From NCBI GenBank assembly GCA_002900995.3, contig CM035315.1, positions 1,411,967 to 1,475,966 of the forward strand: 64,000 nucleotides of DNA, in the 5' to 3' direction. The translations under genes were made by a program, and so were the position numbers. The notes under the pieces were generated by a model. The model did not search any database, was not told the origin of the DNA, and saw only the letters and a list, made by a program, of their open reading frames with translations. This document shows, one piece after another, positions 12,162 through 24,391 of this stretch; positions within the stretch are counted from its first letter, which is position 1, and each line of letters starts with the position of its first letter. This DNA is from Ganoderma boninense. Lineage: Eukaryota > Basidiomycota > Agaricomycetes > Polyporales > Polyporaceae.

Positions 12162-12781
12162 CTACGAGAGGTCCGGCATCCTCCTCACGACCTTGCCCTC
12201 GTTCTTCACATGCTGCGCCAGCTGTGCGAGCACCCGCGAGCCCTCCCACCTCGCCGGCGGCGCCTTCTTCCCCGTCGCCCAGTAGTAGATGTCCCAGTCC
12301 GGCTCGTCCATCAGCTGCAAAAAACCCCCGAATACCAAAACAAGCCCCCCGTCAGCCTTCATATCATCCCCCCTCCCTCGTGCCTAGCCGACAACAAAAA
12401 CCACAGACGCACCTTGTCGAACTCGCGGAGCTCCTCCTCGCTCATGCTCCCCAGGTGGTCCCGCGCGAACGTGCTCAGCAGCAGGTCGCTCTCGAGCGTG
12501 CCCCGCTTCCGGCTCTGGTACACGAGCCTCGCCCGCATCTTCTCCACGCTCTCGCCCGGGCGCGGCAGCGGCTCCGGCGCCGGCGCGTCGGGGGGCGACG
12601 TCGTCTTCTCCAGGTGTCCAGGCATGTTGGGCAGCAGCCACGGGTCCGCCGCGCGGCGCGCCGTCGCTGAGATCGTACGATTCGGAACGGTCATGCGGCA
12701 GGCAGAGGTGAGCCATGCTGAGGAGGTGGCAGCGCTCCGCAGGCAGCGGCGGGCGGCGAGCGTAAGCATGGCTGCGGACAT
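12162..12781 (-). CDS. SDH5: SDH5/SDHAF2, succinate dehydrogenase assembly factor 2
   Basis: This mitochondrial matrix factor promotes covalent FAD attachment to the succinate dehydrogenase flavoprotein. Exons are 12781-12413 and 12314-12162, joined in phase 0 across a 98-nt intron, 522 nt in total, 173 aa. The N-terminus is basic and hydroxylated ([21 protein letters not shown]), consistent with a mitochondrial presequence. The family core is clear: [20 protein letters not shown], then [22 protein letters not shown], then a terminal [11 protein letters not shown]. Length and ending agree with other fungal members. The frame is intact. Confidence 0.95.
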
Positions 12782-14182
12782 TGCGGCGGTGGTGGCGGTA
12801 AGACGACAAGGAGGAAGTGCGGTAAGCGAGGGCGGATGTGGATGTGCGAGGATTCCGGGCCCGGTTTCTTCGGACGGATTGAATCAACGGTTGGAGTTCG
12901 TCCTGAGGCTAGGCACCTTCCACGGACAAACCTTCTGTGGCCGGTACAGTAGTGTTCCTGATTACGGGTCCTGATCTGGGGAGCGGGAACAGATAAGTAC
13001 ATGCGATCGTCGCAGCGCCCTCTCGCAAGCTCACACGATCACAAAAGAAAGCGAGAGACTAGGATTGTATTAGTAGCCTAAGCCTATTCTCACACAGACA
13101 CTTTTGGACAGGGAGAGCAAGACGAGACAGACAAGAGCCGACGGGAGACGCGACAGTGAAGACAGGAAACTATAGAGAGAGGGGCAGCAGCTTGAGTGTA
13201 CAATTGGATGGGCCGAATCCGATACAGTTAAAAGGTGGCTAAGTAAAAAAAGTGGAGAGCGTGCAAGGGTACCACTGCACAGAAGAACAGATGGTCAGGA
13301 AGGACAGGAAGGTGATGTACAATTGCAAGATATGTGACGTGAACAAATCCGGGTTAAGAATGCCCGTGGTAAAGAAGGAAAGGAAGTGGATAGATACGAC
13401 AACTGCCAACTGGAATAGGTGGACTAAAAGGAGGCTGCGCGACGGACGGTAGAAAAACAGAGAGCGGGTAGAACACCGTAGCGGGGTAGATAGGGTTAGG
13501 TCGTGAGTTCAACAAGGACGGCGTATGAGGACGTGCGTGGGTGTGGTGAGTCCAGGGCAAGGGAAAGAGACTGGCGTGTGGGGAGAGGAGGCCGAAGCAA
13601 CGAGCGGACGGAGGCTGGCTAGGACCGATAGGCAAAGCTATTAGAACAACCGGAAGCCTCGGAAAACAACACGCCGTGAAAATGAAATGGGGGAGTCTGC
13701 GGTGAGGAGTCTGGAATTGCGTGCGTATGCGGTATGCGTCGTTGTCGTCATGAGGGCGATCATGATTCATGATGGCGGTGGTCATTTTGGGGCAGCTCCT
13801 CTGCCTGTCGTCCTCGCCAGTGCCCAGAGTCTCTTTGGCCCTTCCTCCGGTTCGTCCGCGCAAACCTCCATTTGCAGAAACCCATTTGCGCCGCCGCCCC
13901 ACAGTCGTCTCGGCGAACTCTCGCTCCCCTCTGCACCGCAGCCCTCCACGTACCCATGCGCTTGACGTCTTGACGTTCCCTCGCGGGTCCCCCGCCCCAT
14001 CGCGTCGGCCGTCTAGCGCACCGAAAAGATCTGATAATAAAGGACCATGTATATCCACACAAGAGCCAGGTGCCACGACAGCCAACCAAGGGAGCGGGAG
14101 AAGGAGGGGGTTGCGGGGAGAAGGAGCGTCTGTGACATGACGACAATACGAGAATAGAGTATAAGTACTGACGGTGCGGTCC
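12782..14182. other. Intergenic between PP1 stop and SDH5 start; no gene recognised
   Basis: About 1.4 kb. It holds the presumed PP1 3' UTR side and the SDH5 promoter. The large minus-strand frame at 13354-14085 is open because of composition, and has no motif or plausible family. Confidence 0.5.
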
Positions 14183-15645
<1,463 letters not shown>

Positions 15646-16361
15646 GGCTAATGCAAAGAATCAGGTGCAGATAGTCGTAAGGAGGGCGGTCGTGAGGGTC
15701 AGTTGGAGTCGTGAGGGTTGGGCAGGTGGAGGAGAACAAGGACGATTAGACGCTTTTGGGCGGGGCTTTTTTGGGCGAGAAAACACCCGTGGAGAAAGGA
15801 GGATTGGGGAGGTGCTGGCGGAGATGTTTGTCGGCGATGTCTGTGTTGTCAGCCGGCTGAGACGAGCGAAAAATTGGGAAAGGATGGGCGCGGTGGAAGA
15901 TAACGAGCGTCGGGTGATGCTGAGTCGGCCGTCCCTCGTGCTCTCGCGCCACTTCCTCTGAGCGGAGTCCGGTCGGGCTTTCAACTCTCTGCCCCTCACT
16001 GCCGTCCCCGCCTGAGGCCTCTGCACTCGAACCTGTCTTGCACGCACTTGCAATTCCGACAGCGTCGTTATGACGATTCAGCAGCACCTCCTGCTACATC
16101 CAAAATGCATGGTGTGCTACTGCCATGCTACTGTACACATTGACGCAAACACCGGTCAGATCTCGTAGGTATATAGTGTGAAGGAACGATCGGACGAGTT
16201 GTTCTCCAGACACCAAGTCCGCAACGCAACATTAATCCGAACGTGAACTAGGGATGTCGAAAGGGGCAATAAACAGCTGTAAATGTACGGTGATATAGCG
16301 TGTACAAGCAACGCACAGCGACAACAACAACAATAAACGAAGATTCAAACACAACTCAAGT
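15646..16361. other. Intergenic upstream of PP1
   Basis: About 700 bp lies between the PP1 start codon and the end of the next minus-strand gene. It should include the PP1 promoter and 5' UTR. No coding unit is recognised. Confidence 0.5.
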
Positions 16362-19300
16362 TCATGATCCTGCGGATGCTATGCTCCTCCCACCCGCACC
16401 CGCACCAGCGCTCTCGGGCTCGGGACGTCGCGCGCGTCGTCGACGCCTCCTGCAAAACAAGAGTCCACAGTCAGCGATGATGTCGTACTGCGCCTGTTAA
16501 GACGGCACGCACCTAGGGAATATGGGCCCCCTCGGCATCGGACGGTCGTCAATATCGAGGGCCACGTTCGTCCCCATCTGGATGCCCTACATACGCAGAA
16601 GCACAATTAGTCCCTCCTCATTGACCACTGTTCAATCCACTGCGACAGACACTCACCTCGATCCAATCGATGACCGCCCCGACGTCCTTAGCCTGCAGCA
16701 AGAACTGCTGGCCCTCCATCCTCAACCGGATCACGTTCTTCCGCTTCAGGTAGTCGCTCGCGAGCCCGCTCTCCGCGTTCTGCAGCGAGTACTGCTGCAG
16801 GAGGTCCTTCTTCACGTCGGGCATGTACCCGCCACAGTCCCTCCCCTTTCCCTTCCCCTTCGCTCTGTCCGCCTGTTCCGGAAAACTGCCCCCAGAGCTG
16901 CTCGGAGCCCAACGTCGATTGCGAGAGGATGCTCCTGCGCCTCGACGGCCGCTCGTTGGCCTCGGACGTAGGCGAAGCCGCGGGGATCGTCAGCCCCGAG
17001 GCTACCGACGAACGCGGCGACTCGACGATGTCCTATGGAATCTCGAGTGGTCGAGCGTGAACGATGGCGTGAGCCCTCTGAACCGCCCCCACCAGAGTCC
17101 ATGCTCAGGCGCGCGCTCGAACCTGTCGACTCGTTCATGCTAGCACTGATGCTGCTCAGAGTCCGGCTGCTGCTCTTCGACCGCTGCCGATGCAGAAACC
17201 GCGACGTGAGCCCCAGCCTAGACTTGGTCACGGGCGGTGTGGACGGGGACCGCGCCGAGGACCGGCGCTCCCGCTGTCTCCTGGGTTCTTCTTGTGGTTC
17301 TTCTGGCTCCAGCGTCCGCATCTGAGTCGGCTCCTCGACGATCTTCGGTATCCTCTCCGACCCGTCCTCCTCCCCCCTCAGCCGCTCCCGCTCCCGAATC
17401 GCGCTCACGCGCACCCCGACGCGGTGACCGCGCTGGCGTGCGCCGACGTGAAGTCGCCCGCGCCGACCTTGCGCTCCCACCACTGCTCCAGCGCGCCGAC
17501 GCGCGAGGCCGCAGGCGGGCACTTGAACACCCGGAACGCGGTCCCCTCCAGCACGCAGTACACCCGTCGCCACTTGCGGTCCCGAGCCTGCATCCCTGGG
17601 GCCGTGAACTCCATCTTGCGCGGCATGACCCCCACGAGGTGGATCATGTTTGAGTACCCCGGCAGCTGCTCCGTGCCTTCCTCCTCCATGCCCAGGCCAG
17701 CCACCTGCCCGCGCCGGCGGAACCAAGGGTCGGGGTATGGGGGCGGGTCCGACGACGGCTTGTACACGGGCAACGAGCGTCGGCGACGGAGCGTGGACCT
17801 CGTCGACGACTGAATGACGTCGTCTGGTTCAAATGCCGGCGGCTCAGGCGCTGGCGCGGCGTCCGGCTCCTTCGCTGCGACAGCAACTGCTGCTCCTGTT
17901 GTGGTCCCGGTGGCAGGAGTTGACATTGAAACGGGGTCTTGTCGTATCTTCGGCGTCGCGCGTCCAAGCCTGGGGGAGAACACCTTGTCTTTGTCCTTGC
18001 GATTCAGTGGCACGATGTCGATCATGCTCTTCGACGCATGCCGGTACATGTTCGGGTGAGAGGCCGCGCCAGAGCCCGAGAGGGCAGGTGCAAACATGGG
18101 CATGGGCATCGGCGCGATACGCGGCATGGACACAATGCGCGGCAGAGGGACCTCAGGCTCAAGCTCGGGCAGGGCACGCGCCTTGCCGTTCGGGCGGAAG
18201 TCGCTTGGCCGTGGCGTGTGGTCGATGCGCTCCACGTCTGGCGGCTTCGACGTGAAGTAGTCGACGAAGGGGCTTGCGCGCGGAGATGCGTGCGGCGAGC
18301 ACGACAAGCCCGTGCCTCTAAACGAAATGCTGAAACGCGATGTGTCCACCTCCGGCAGACCGGGTATGCGAGATGGACCAGCGACAGAGGAAGCAGATGG
18401 GATAGACGAGTCGTCTTCGCTGTCGTCCGAGTCGCCTTCCGGTCCTTGACCCTCGGCGACGGCGTGATTGTCACCGTCCTCCTCTTCGTCCTCATCCTCC
18501 ACGCTCGCGTCCTCGTGGTCCCCGTCCTGCTCCGTGTCGCTGGGGCCCTGCATGGGCAGCGCCGGCATACTGCGCAGGGGAGCAGTTGGCCGAGAAGGGC
18601 GATCAGGCCGATGAGGAGCGATGGGCGGGGGCAGGGTTGGCAAGTTCAAGAGCGGCATCGGAGGCTGTCGAGTGACCCATGAAGGAGTGAGCCGTGCGCT
18701 TCCTCCTGCCGTGTACTGTGCCATCAACGGCGGAGGAAGGGTCGCAAGACGGGGGGCGAGAGCCCTGCGGCCTGATGGGCCGATCGTCGAGGGCGAGTGT
18801 TGCAGATGTATTGTGAGGAGGGTCGACTACATCGTTGGGAGTGCCGGATGGGAGGGTCTGGGATCGCGTATGCGACGGAATCGACGCCGGGGCAGTCGTC
18901 GTTGTCGTTGTCACTTGGGAACCATAGGCGGTGCGGGGAAGGCCGTCGATTTGGTGCAAGGGGGGCGCAATGCGGGAATCGGTGGTGGATGAGGACGCAC
19001 GATTGGGATTGAGGGAGCCGCGGAGGGAGAGATGCGAGGGAGAGTCCTCGCCAGAGTCCCTGCTCTGGTCGAACGAGTGTGGGCGCACCTCTAGCTTGGT
19101 CTCCACCTTTGAGCTCAGATCCATAGACTGAGCCGCCCTCGCGATGCCCGACGGCCTGCTCGGGCTGTCGCCTTTACGGCTGGCGGTGCGGAAATTGGAT
19201 ACCTTCTTGAGAAACTGGGTGGTGCGGACCTATGACAGGGCAAGATCGTCAGAAGGCCGCGCACAAGAAAAGGCTGCGCACAAGACCGAAAAGAGACTGA

Positions 19301-19364
19301 CGAGAACCTGTGGCCGATCGGGGGCCTCTCGCGTCTCGGTCGCTGTCGCACAAGTCGTAGGCAT
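16362..19364 (-). CDS. Large PH-domain protein with disordered, acidic N-terminal half; three apparent frame breaks
   Basis: The 5' part is well resolved: exon 1 19364-19308, exon 2 19229-18717, exon 3 from 18664. After a long Ser/Pro/Thr-rich region with an acidic block ([10 protein letters not shown] near 18480) comes the first half of a PH domain ([11 protein letters not shown].., [18 protein letters not shown]; about 17520-17660). Its second half lies far downstream ([30 protein letters not shown]; 16657-16770), so a long Arg/Ser-rich insert splits the domain. The last exons are 16586-16513 and 16449-16362, ending in an Arg-run and [10 protein letters not shown]. Three places need one base more or less to keep the frame: one base missing around 17400-17440, one extra G at 17032-17033, one extra at 16828-16830. 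PH domains usually bind phosphoinositides or proteins at membranes. The exact role is unknown. Confidence 0.7.
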
Positions 19365-21618
19365 ACGAAGCGGCGTTAGAGGGAGACCTCGAGAGATTTG
19401 CGGTTCTGCAGAACGAGGACCGAAAATGAGCGTAGAGCAAGAACGCGGGGAATATGGGGCCAAGTGGAGACATTTGCTCACAGAGTTCAGCCGCAGAAGA
19501 CAAGAGGATGAAAATAGAGTAGGAACCCTGGGCGTCGCGGAATTAGGTGGATAGGCCGGAGCTGGACCCGATTCGAAGACGTGAACAGAAGCGACGCTCT
19601 CCGCCCTGCTCCGGCAGGTGCTGACGAACTGGGTCACGACGGTGGGGGTTACTGAACAGGCATCATGCTAGATCATACTCGACGTCCACATGCCCTTGCG
19701 ACGGCCACGAGGCATGACGTCGCACCCTCCAAGCTCCCAGCGAGCGGTGGCTCGGGCTGCGGTCGGGAGAGGATCTGCGGGGTCGTTCTCGATGGGTCCT
19801 CGGCCGAGCATGGCGTCCGATAAGCCCCTGTTTCTGCATCCTCGTCATTGAGGCTAACCGACGATGCCCACCAATAGCGTTCGCGGTAGGCGGTTAGTCA
19901 GCGGCAGACAAATTCAAATGCATCACCTGACTTGCCGATGTCTATTTTCGCCTAACACACGACAAACTCGTTGCAATTGCAGACCCAGCTTCATCGCAGC
20001 CTGGGCTACTTACTCAGACTGCTTCACTACTCCAACGGTGCTTCGGTGAGCATTCGGCGTTCGCGCACTGTCACTGAGAGCAAAACCGTATCAAGCGCGT
20101 TTCTGTGAACGCGTGGGGACTGAGCCTCACACGTCCAGTTGCACCCGACTAACTATGAGAAAACAGAAATGTTCCGCAGATCATGCAGAACCCCCCTCCC
20201 CCCCGCCGCCCGCCGGGACGGAGCCCAGGATCATGAGGTGCGGCGAAGGGACAATGTGGAGTGGGAAGGGCGACAGGTGATCTTCCAGGCTGCGAATCAT
20301 GACACGAACCCATGTCCTCTGTGCCAGGGGGAAGACATAATGTCATCTGAACCGAGGGGAAGACATATCACGCCTCGAACCACCATGATGGTCCGCACGC
20401 TGTATCTCAAGGATTTTCTTGGAAACAGAGGACCAGATTGATGTTTACAGGGTAAGTCCGGTTTATCTCTCGGAAGAGGGGCTAGCACAGACGGAAGGCG
20501 ACTTAGCAGGACTCGTGTGATATTAGTCTCGCACCCATCCATCTGTATTTAGCATTCCACCGGCCGTTCTCAGGCGATGGAGGGCGTAAAGATGGATGGG
20601 TTCGGGACTACCACTACTCCTTCCAAGACGCCATTCCGCGGAGGCTGAAGTCGTTCTTCACAATGTGGTAGAACGTGGCGCGGGCATAGCGCGTGCTATG
20701 ATCGAACGGGAACCTATCAAGAACTTAAGTGCCTGCGGAAGTACTCGCCCTGGGGTGGTGGACAATATGGAGTTGACGCAGGGGACAGAGCTGGAGAGGA
20801 ATGCCCTGCTGCGGGTGAACGACGCGAAGATGCGGATCTATGGGTGCCTGGAGCGGCTGCTGGCTATATGGGCGTACGGGGGTGGATATGGACTCGCTGC
20901 TGAAGCATGAGCTTGTGACGCAGTGGAATTGTTTCGGTGTGTGTCTCCCTTTTCTTCCCTGACCTCACTCCCTCTGACTATATGCGCAAAGTAATTTCTC
21001 TTCTGAACAACCACCATGATGCTATTTCGTCACACAAGAAAGAAGTACGTCCCCGTGAACAGGTCGTTATTATCCTTCCGTAGCCCCTCCACGTACCTCT
21101 GAGGAACGTTCCATATCGCGACCATCTTCTCCGAGTTTGCCGCGACGCGATGTGGCCCACTGAATCTCACGATTCTGTTTAAATAGTCTGCAACATCTAT
21201 TCTCAGGCGATGTTCCGCACTTCAAGGTAGCCCATTCTTTTTCAGGTCAGGCGGTCATATTGACTCCGAGGTTCAACAATGCCCTAATACTGATGAGGCC
21301 TGCTCACTCAGCCTCAAACCGATCCTCAGGCTTCCTAGGGGAGATTAACCGTGGTACATGAAAGGGGGAAACAAGATTAAATACTATAGAATACCTCAGC
21401 AGTACAATTGACAAGGGGTAAGCCAGACCACTGATGGATGAAGCTGCGAAGAACAGTGAACCGGTACGATCACTATCTCGATGCAGCGCTTATACGATGT
21501 AGCTGATGGTAACCGCCGCGCAGGAATTGTCTCCCACACTCCCTTTCCTCCATCCACATACAATCCTTTCCCTCTCAATACTCCAACCCATTTTCGAAAT
21601 ACCCCTCGACATTCACCA
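19365..21618. other. Gene-poor boundary between core and accessory blocks
   Basis: About 2.2 kb without a supported gene. Open frames at 19864-20049, 20139-20441 and 20596-20910 on plus have no recognisable product. The final ~150 bases before 21619 share sequence with the region upstream of the second F-box/WD40 gene, so the tandem duplication includes the promoter. Confidence 0.5.
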
Positions 21619-24021
21619 ATGGTTCCGATAGAGATATTCGAGGCCGTCATCGACCACGCAAGCGACGACACCGCTTCTCTGCATCACCTCTCACTCGCAT
21701 GCCATGCGTTCTTACCCCGTGCCAGGTATCACCTTTTCGACACGGTAGTCCTTCCTACCGTAGAACGAGCGCAATCGTACGGCGAATTCCTCGACTCCCA
21801 TCCCTGGGCCGGACCCCTCGTGCGGAAACTCGTTCATTCTAGCTTCATTCCCAGCAGGGCGTCCCACCCCATCGCTCGCATGCTCGATGCAGTCCCTCTG
21901 CACCTTCTCTCTCGGCTCCCCAATCTGACTATGTGGGAGATAGGAATGGCGGGAATCAAGGAGCGTTCGGAGGCCGGCGCTTGGCTCTCGTGCCGTGATG
22001 TTACGCTGTCGAGCTACCGGCGGCTTTAGTAACAATGTGCGGAACATGGAACTGGCGTCCATCTACTTCCAGGAGATATCCGACTTCGCAGAGCTGGTCT
22101 CGGCGTTCCCAAACATTCAGAACATTACTTGTTCCTACATCGCCATCAACCCCTCTCTCGAGGCGGCCCCACATGGCTCGGAGACGAAGAAGCGTGACCG
22201 AGTAATGCAGATAACAAACTTGCACGTGAGTACTTCAGATGAACTGGTTGGTACAGATTGGACGGCTGCTGAAAATGAGCCATTCGAAGGTCACTGCAAC
22301 CGTCGACGTTCGTGCGGTCCTGTTCCTACTGGGCTTCTAGTCGTACTACGGTGGATAGCCTTTCCTTCACCCTTCAATCATGTCAACCTGAAAATGAAGC
22401 GCTTTTCGGTGAGAACATCGAGCTTCCTCTCAGTTACGTACAGCCTCCTAAATCTTGTACAGGCGAGCTTGAAGCTTCAGTCAGGTCGCTATCACAGCTA
22501 TCATCGCTGAGTTTCGTGATCCCGTGTGGAGGGATCATTTGGGATGATGACCCTGGAGAGGATTTCTTGCGGAATATTTCGCTTGCCACGAGGATTATTC
22601 AGAGCGTCAGCAGTGTTGGGGCGCAAGACGTACGAGTAGACGTCTACCCTGAACCCGTGGCGGGCCTCGGATGTCGTCTGTTCTCCGGCCCTCGGTCATT
22701 GGAGGTGTGTGCGGCGCTGGAAGAAGCACTTCTTTCCTTCCCGCGCCCTCGCGTTCTGGTTCACGATGCCGTCTATATGCCTAGGATAAGAAGACTAGTG
22801 TTCTGGTCCGCACAGATCGAGCATGCATTTCCGACGCTGGATGAGCGCGGATTTCTCTCCTTCTCCTTTCGAGATTGTAGGTCTAATTGACTCTTTAGTG
22901 CTGGTTATAACGAGCTGACAACTATGTCAGCTCAATCAAATACACCAGAGTCAGCTGGCCACGAAGCAGCTGTGGAGTGTTTGGTCGCATCTTCGGACGG
23001 GCGATGCCTCGTAACCGCCTCTTGGGACGGAACCATTGCTTTCTGGAACCTGGAGAGCGGAACCGCCTCGCAGGAGTGGTTCGCTCATCGGCACGGAGTC
23101 CGCGCTCTTGCACTGTCTCCGGATAGCTGTCGACTGGTATCGACGGGTGGAAGGGACAACACATTGGCAGTTTGGGACATCAGTAATGGCCTCCATCAAG
23201 CTGCCGTGCTGGAGGGCCACACCCGGGACGTCACCTCCTGCGCCTGGTCCCCCAATGGCGCGCTGATCGGGTCAGCGTCTGCGGACGGGACGGTGCGTGT
23301 CTGGGATGCTCAGACACTCGAGCAGCGCGATATATTCGACTCTCCTCGGCCCGTTAGCTTCCTCCGTCACTTGCAATTCTCCCCTGACTCGCGCTTCCTG
23401 GCATGGGCAAGTTGGCCACTCATGAAGAGGGGATGCATGATTTGGAAGCCCATGACCGGGGAGCAGCCCAAGAGTCTCTTTTCGAAGTCTATCCGTGACG
23501 AATACGTGTACGTCGATTCGCTCTCGTTCGACTCCGAGAGCAGACGGCTCGTTGCGGCCTATGCTGGACTAGCGCACAACGATAACATCGTGCGGATCTG
23601 GGACACCGAGACCGGAGTGCTACAGGCCGAGATGGTAGGAAAAGAGGTGCCACTGATGGACGTTTCGTTCTCTCCAGATGGGCGTTCTGTTATGTCTGCT
23701 TCGTGCGACGGCTCCGCGAAGATTTGGGATGCGGCGGATGGGAGAGAAATGGTCTCTTTCGATAACCGCGAATCTTCAATGCAGAAGGCTCAATTTTCGT
23801 CTGCTGGGAAGGCTCGATTTTCACCTGATGGGAAGTACGCTGTCACCGCATGGGGAGGGAAGGTGCAGCTATGGAGGACGGTGGACGGTGGATTGGTGGC
23901 GGTGTTTACGAAGCATTGCACGGCCGTGGTGCATGTTGCGTTCTGCTCACATGGTGAATATCTGGCCTCTGCTGATTTTGATGGCGTTGTTTATATCACT
24001 CGTCTATCAACCCTTCTGTGA
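21619..24021 (+). CDS. F-box-like/WD40 fusion protein, copy 1; frame breaks in the N-terminal half
   Basis: The N-terminus (MVPIEIFEAVIDHASDD, then LHHLSLACHAFLPRARYHLF) matches the F-box-like start of basidiomycete F-box/LRR proteins, which recruit substrates to SCF ubiquitin ligases. The C-terminal ~360 residues (22931-24021) make about eight WD40 blades (VWDISNG, VRVWDAQTL, VRIWDTETG, AKIWDAADG), enough for a full propeller. Exons are 21619-22225, 22290-22408, 22463-22876 and 22931-24021. The last junction fuses the two halves in frame (D|SQSNTPESAGHE). Compared with copy 2, one extra base appears near 22018-22025 and another near 22330-22338, each creating stops. So the F-box part is either decayed or mis-sequenced, while the WD40 exon is clean. 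The WD40 part alone could be expressed from the ATG at 22924. The gene lies directly upstream of its paralogue. Confidence 0.75.
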
Positions 24022-24391
24022 CATCGATCTCGGTCTGTTTGTCGTGTAGAATATTGGATACCTCTCTTCAACACTTAGTTCGCCAAAGTGCCACCTAGAG
24101 AATGGACTGCTTGATCTTTGGATGAGGATCAATCGCAGTTCTCCATGCTAGTGTAGACCGACTTTCTGGCTCTTGAATATATATATTCCTGAAGCCAACC
24201 CGGCCTGTGCCAGCCTAGAACGTGCCCCGCCATGGGCGTTTCATATTATCGCTATCTCGATGCAGCGTTTAACGCGGCTCCTTGGCAAACGCGCCTTGAA
24301 CTCGTGTTCACTCCTCTTCTCTACCGTCTCCATCTCCACACACGACCACGAGCAACAATCTCTAGCATAATCCCCGTACCACCTCACAGCA
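24022..24391. other. Spacer and duplicated promoter between the two F-box/WD40 genes
   Basis: The spacer is 370 bp. The right half repeats the upstream sequence of copy 1, including the 16-mer at 24252-24267. No other feature is seen. Confidence 0.6.

Noticed and set aside
13354..14085. 243-codon minus-strand frame between PP1 and SDH5
   Set aside because: Low-complexity, no motif, and lies where the PP1 3' UTR is expected.
20596..20910. 104-codon plus-strand frame with a plausible helical end
   Set aside because: No family match and no partner exon; an isolated frame of this length is expected by chance.
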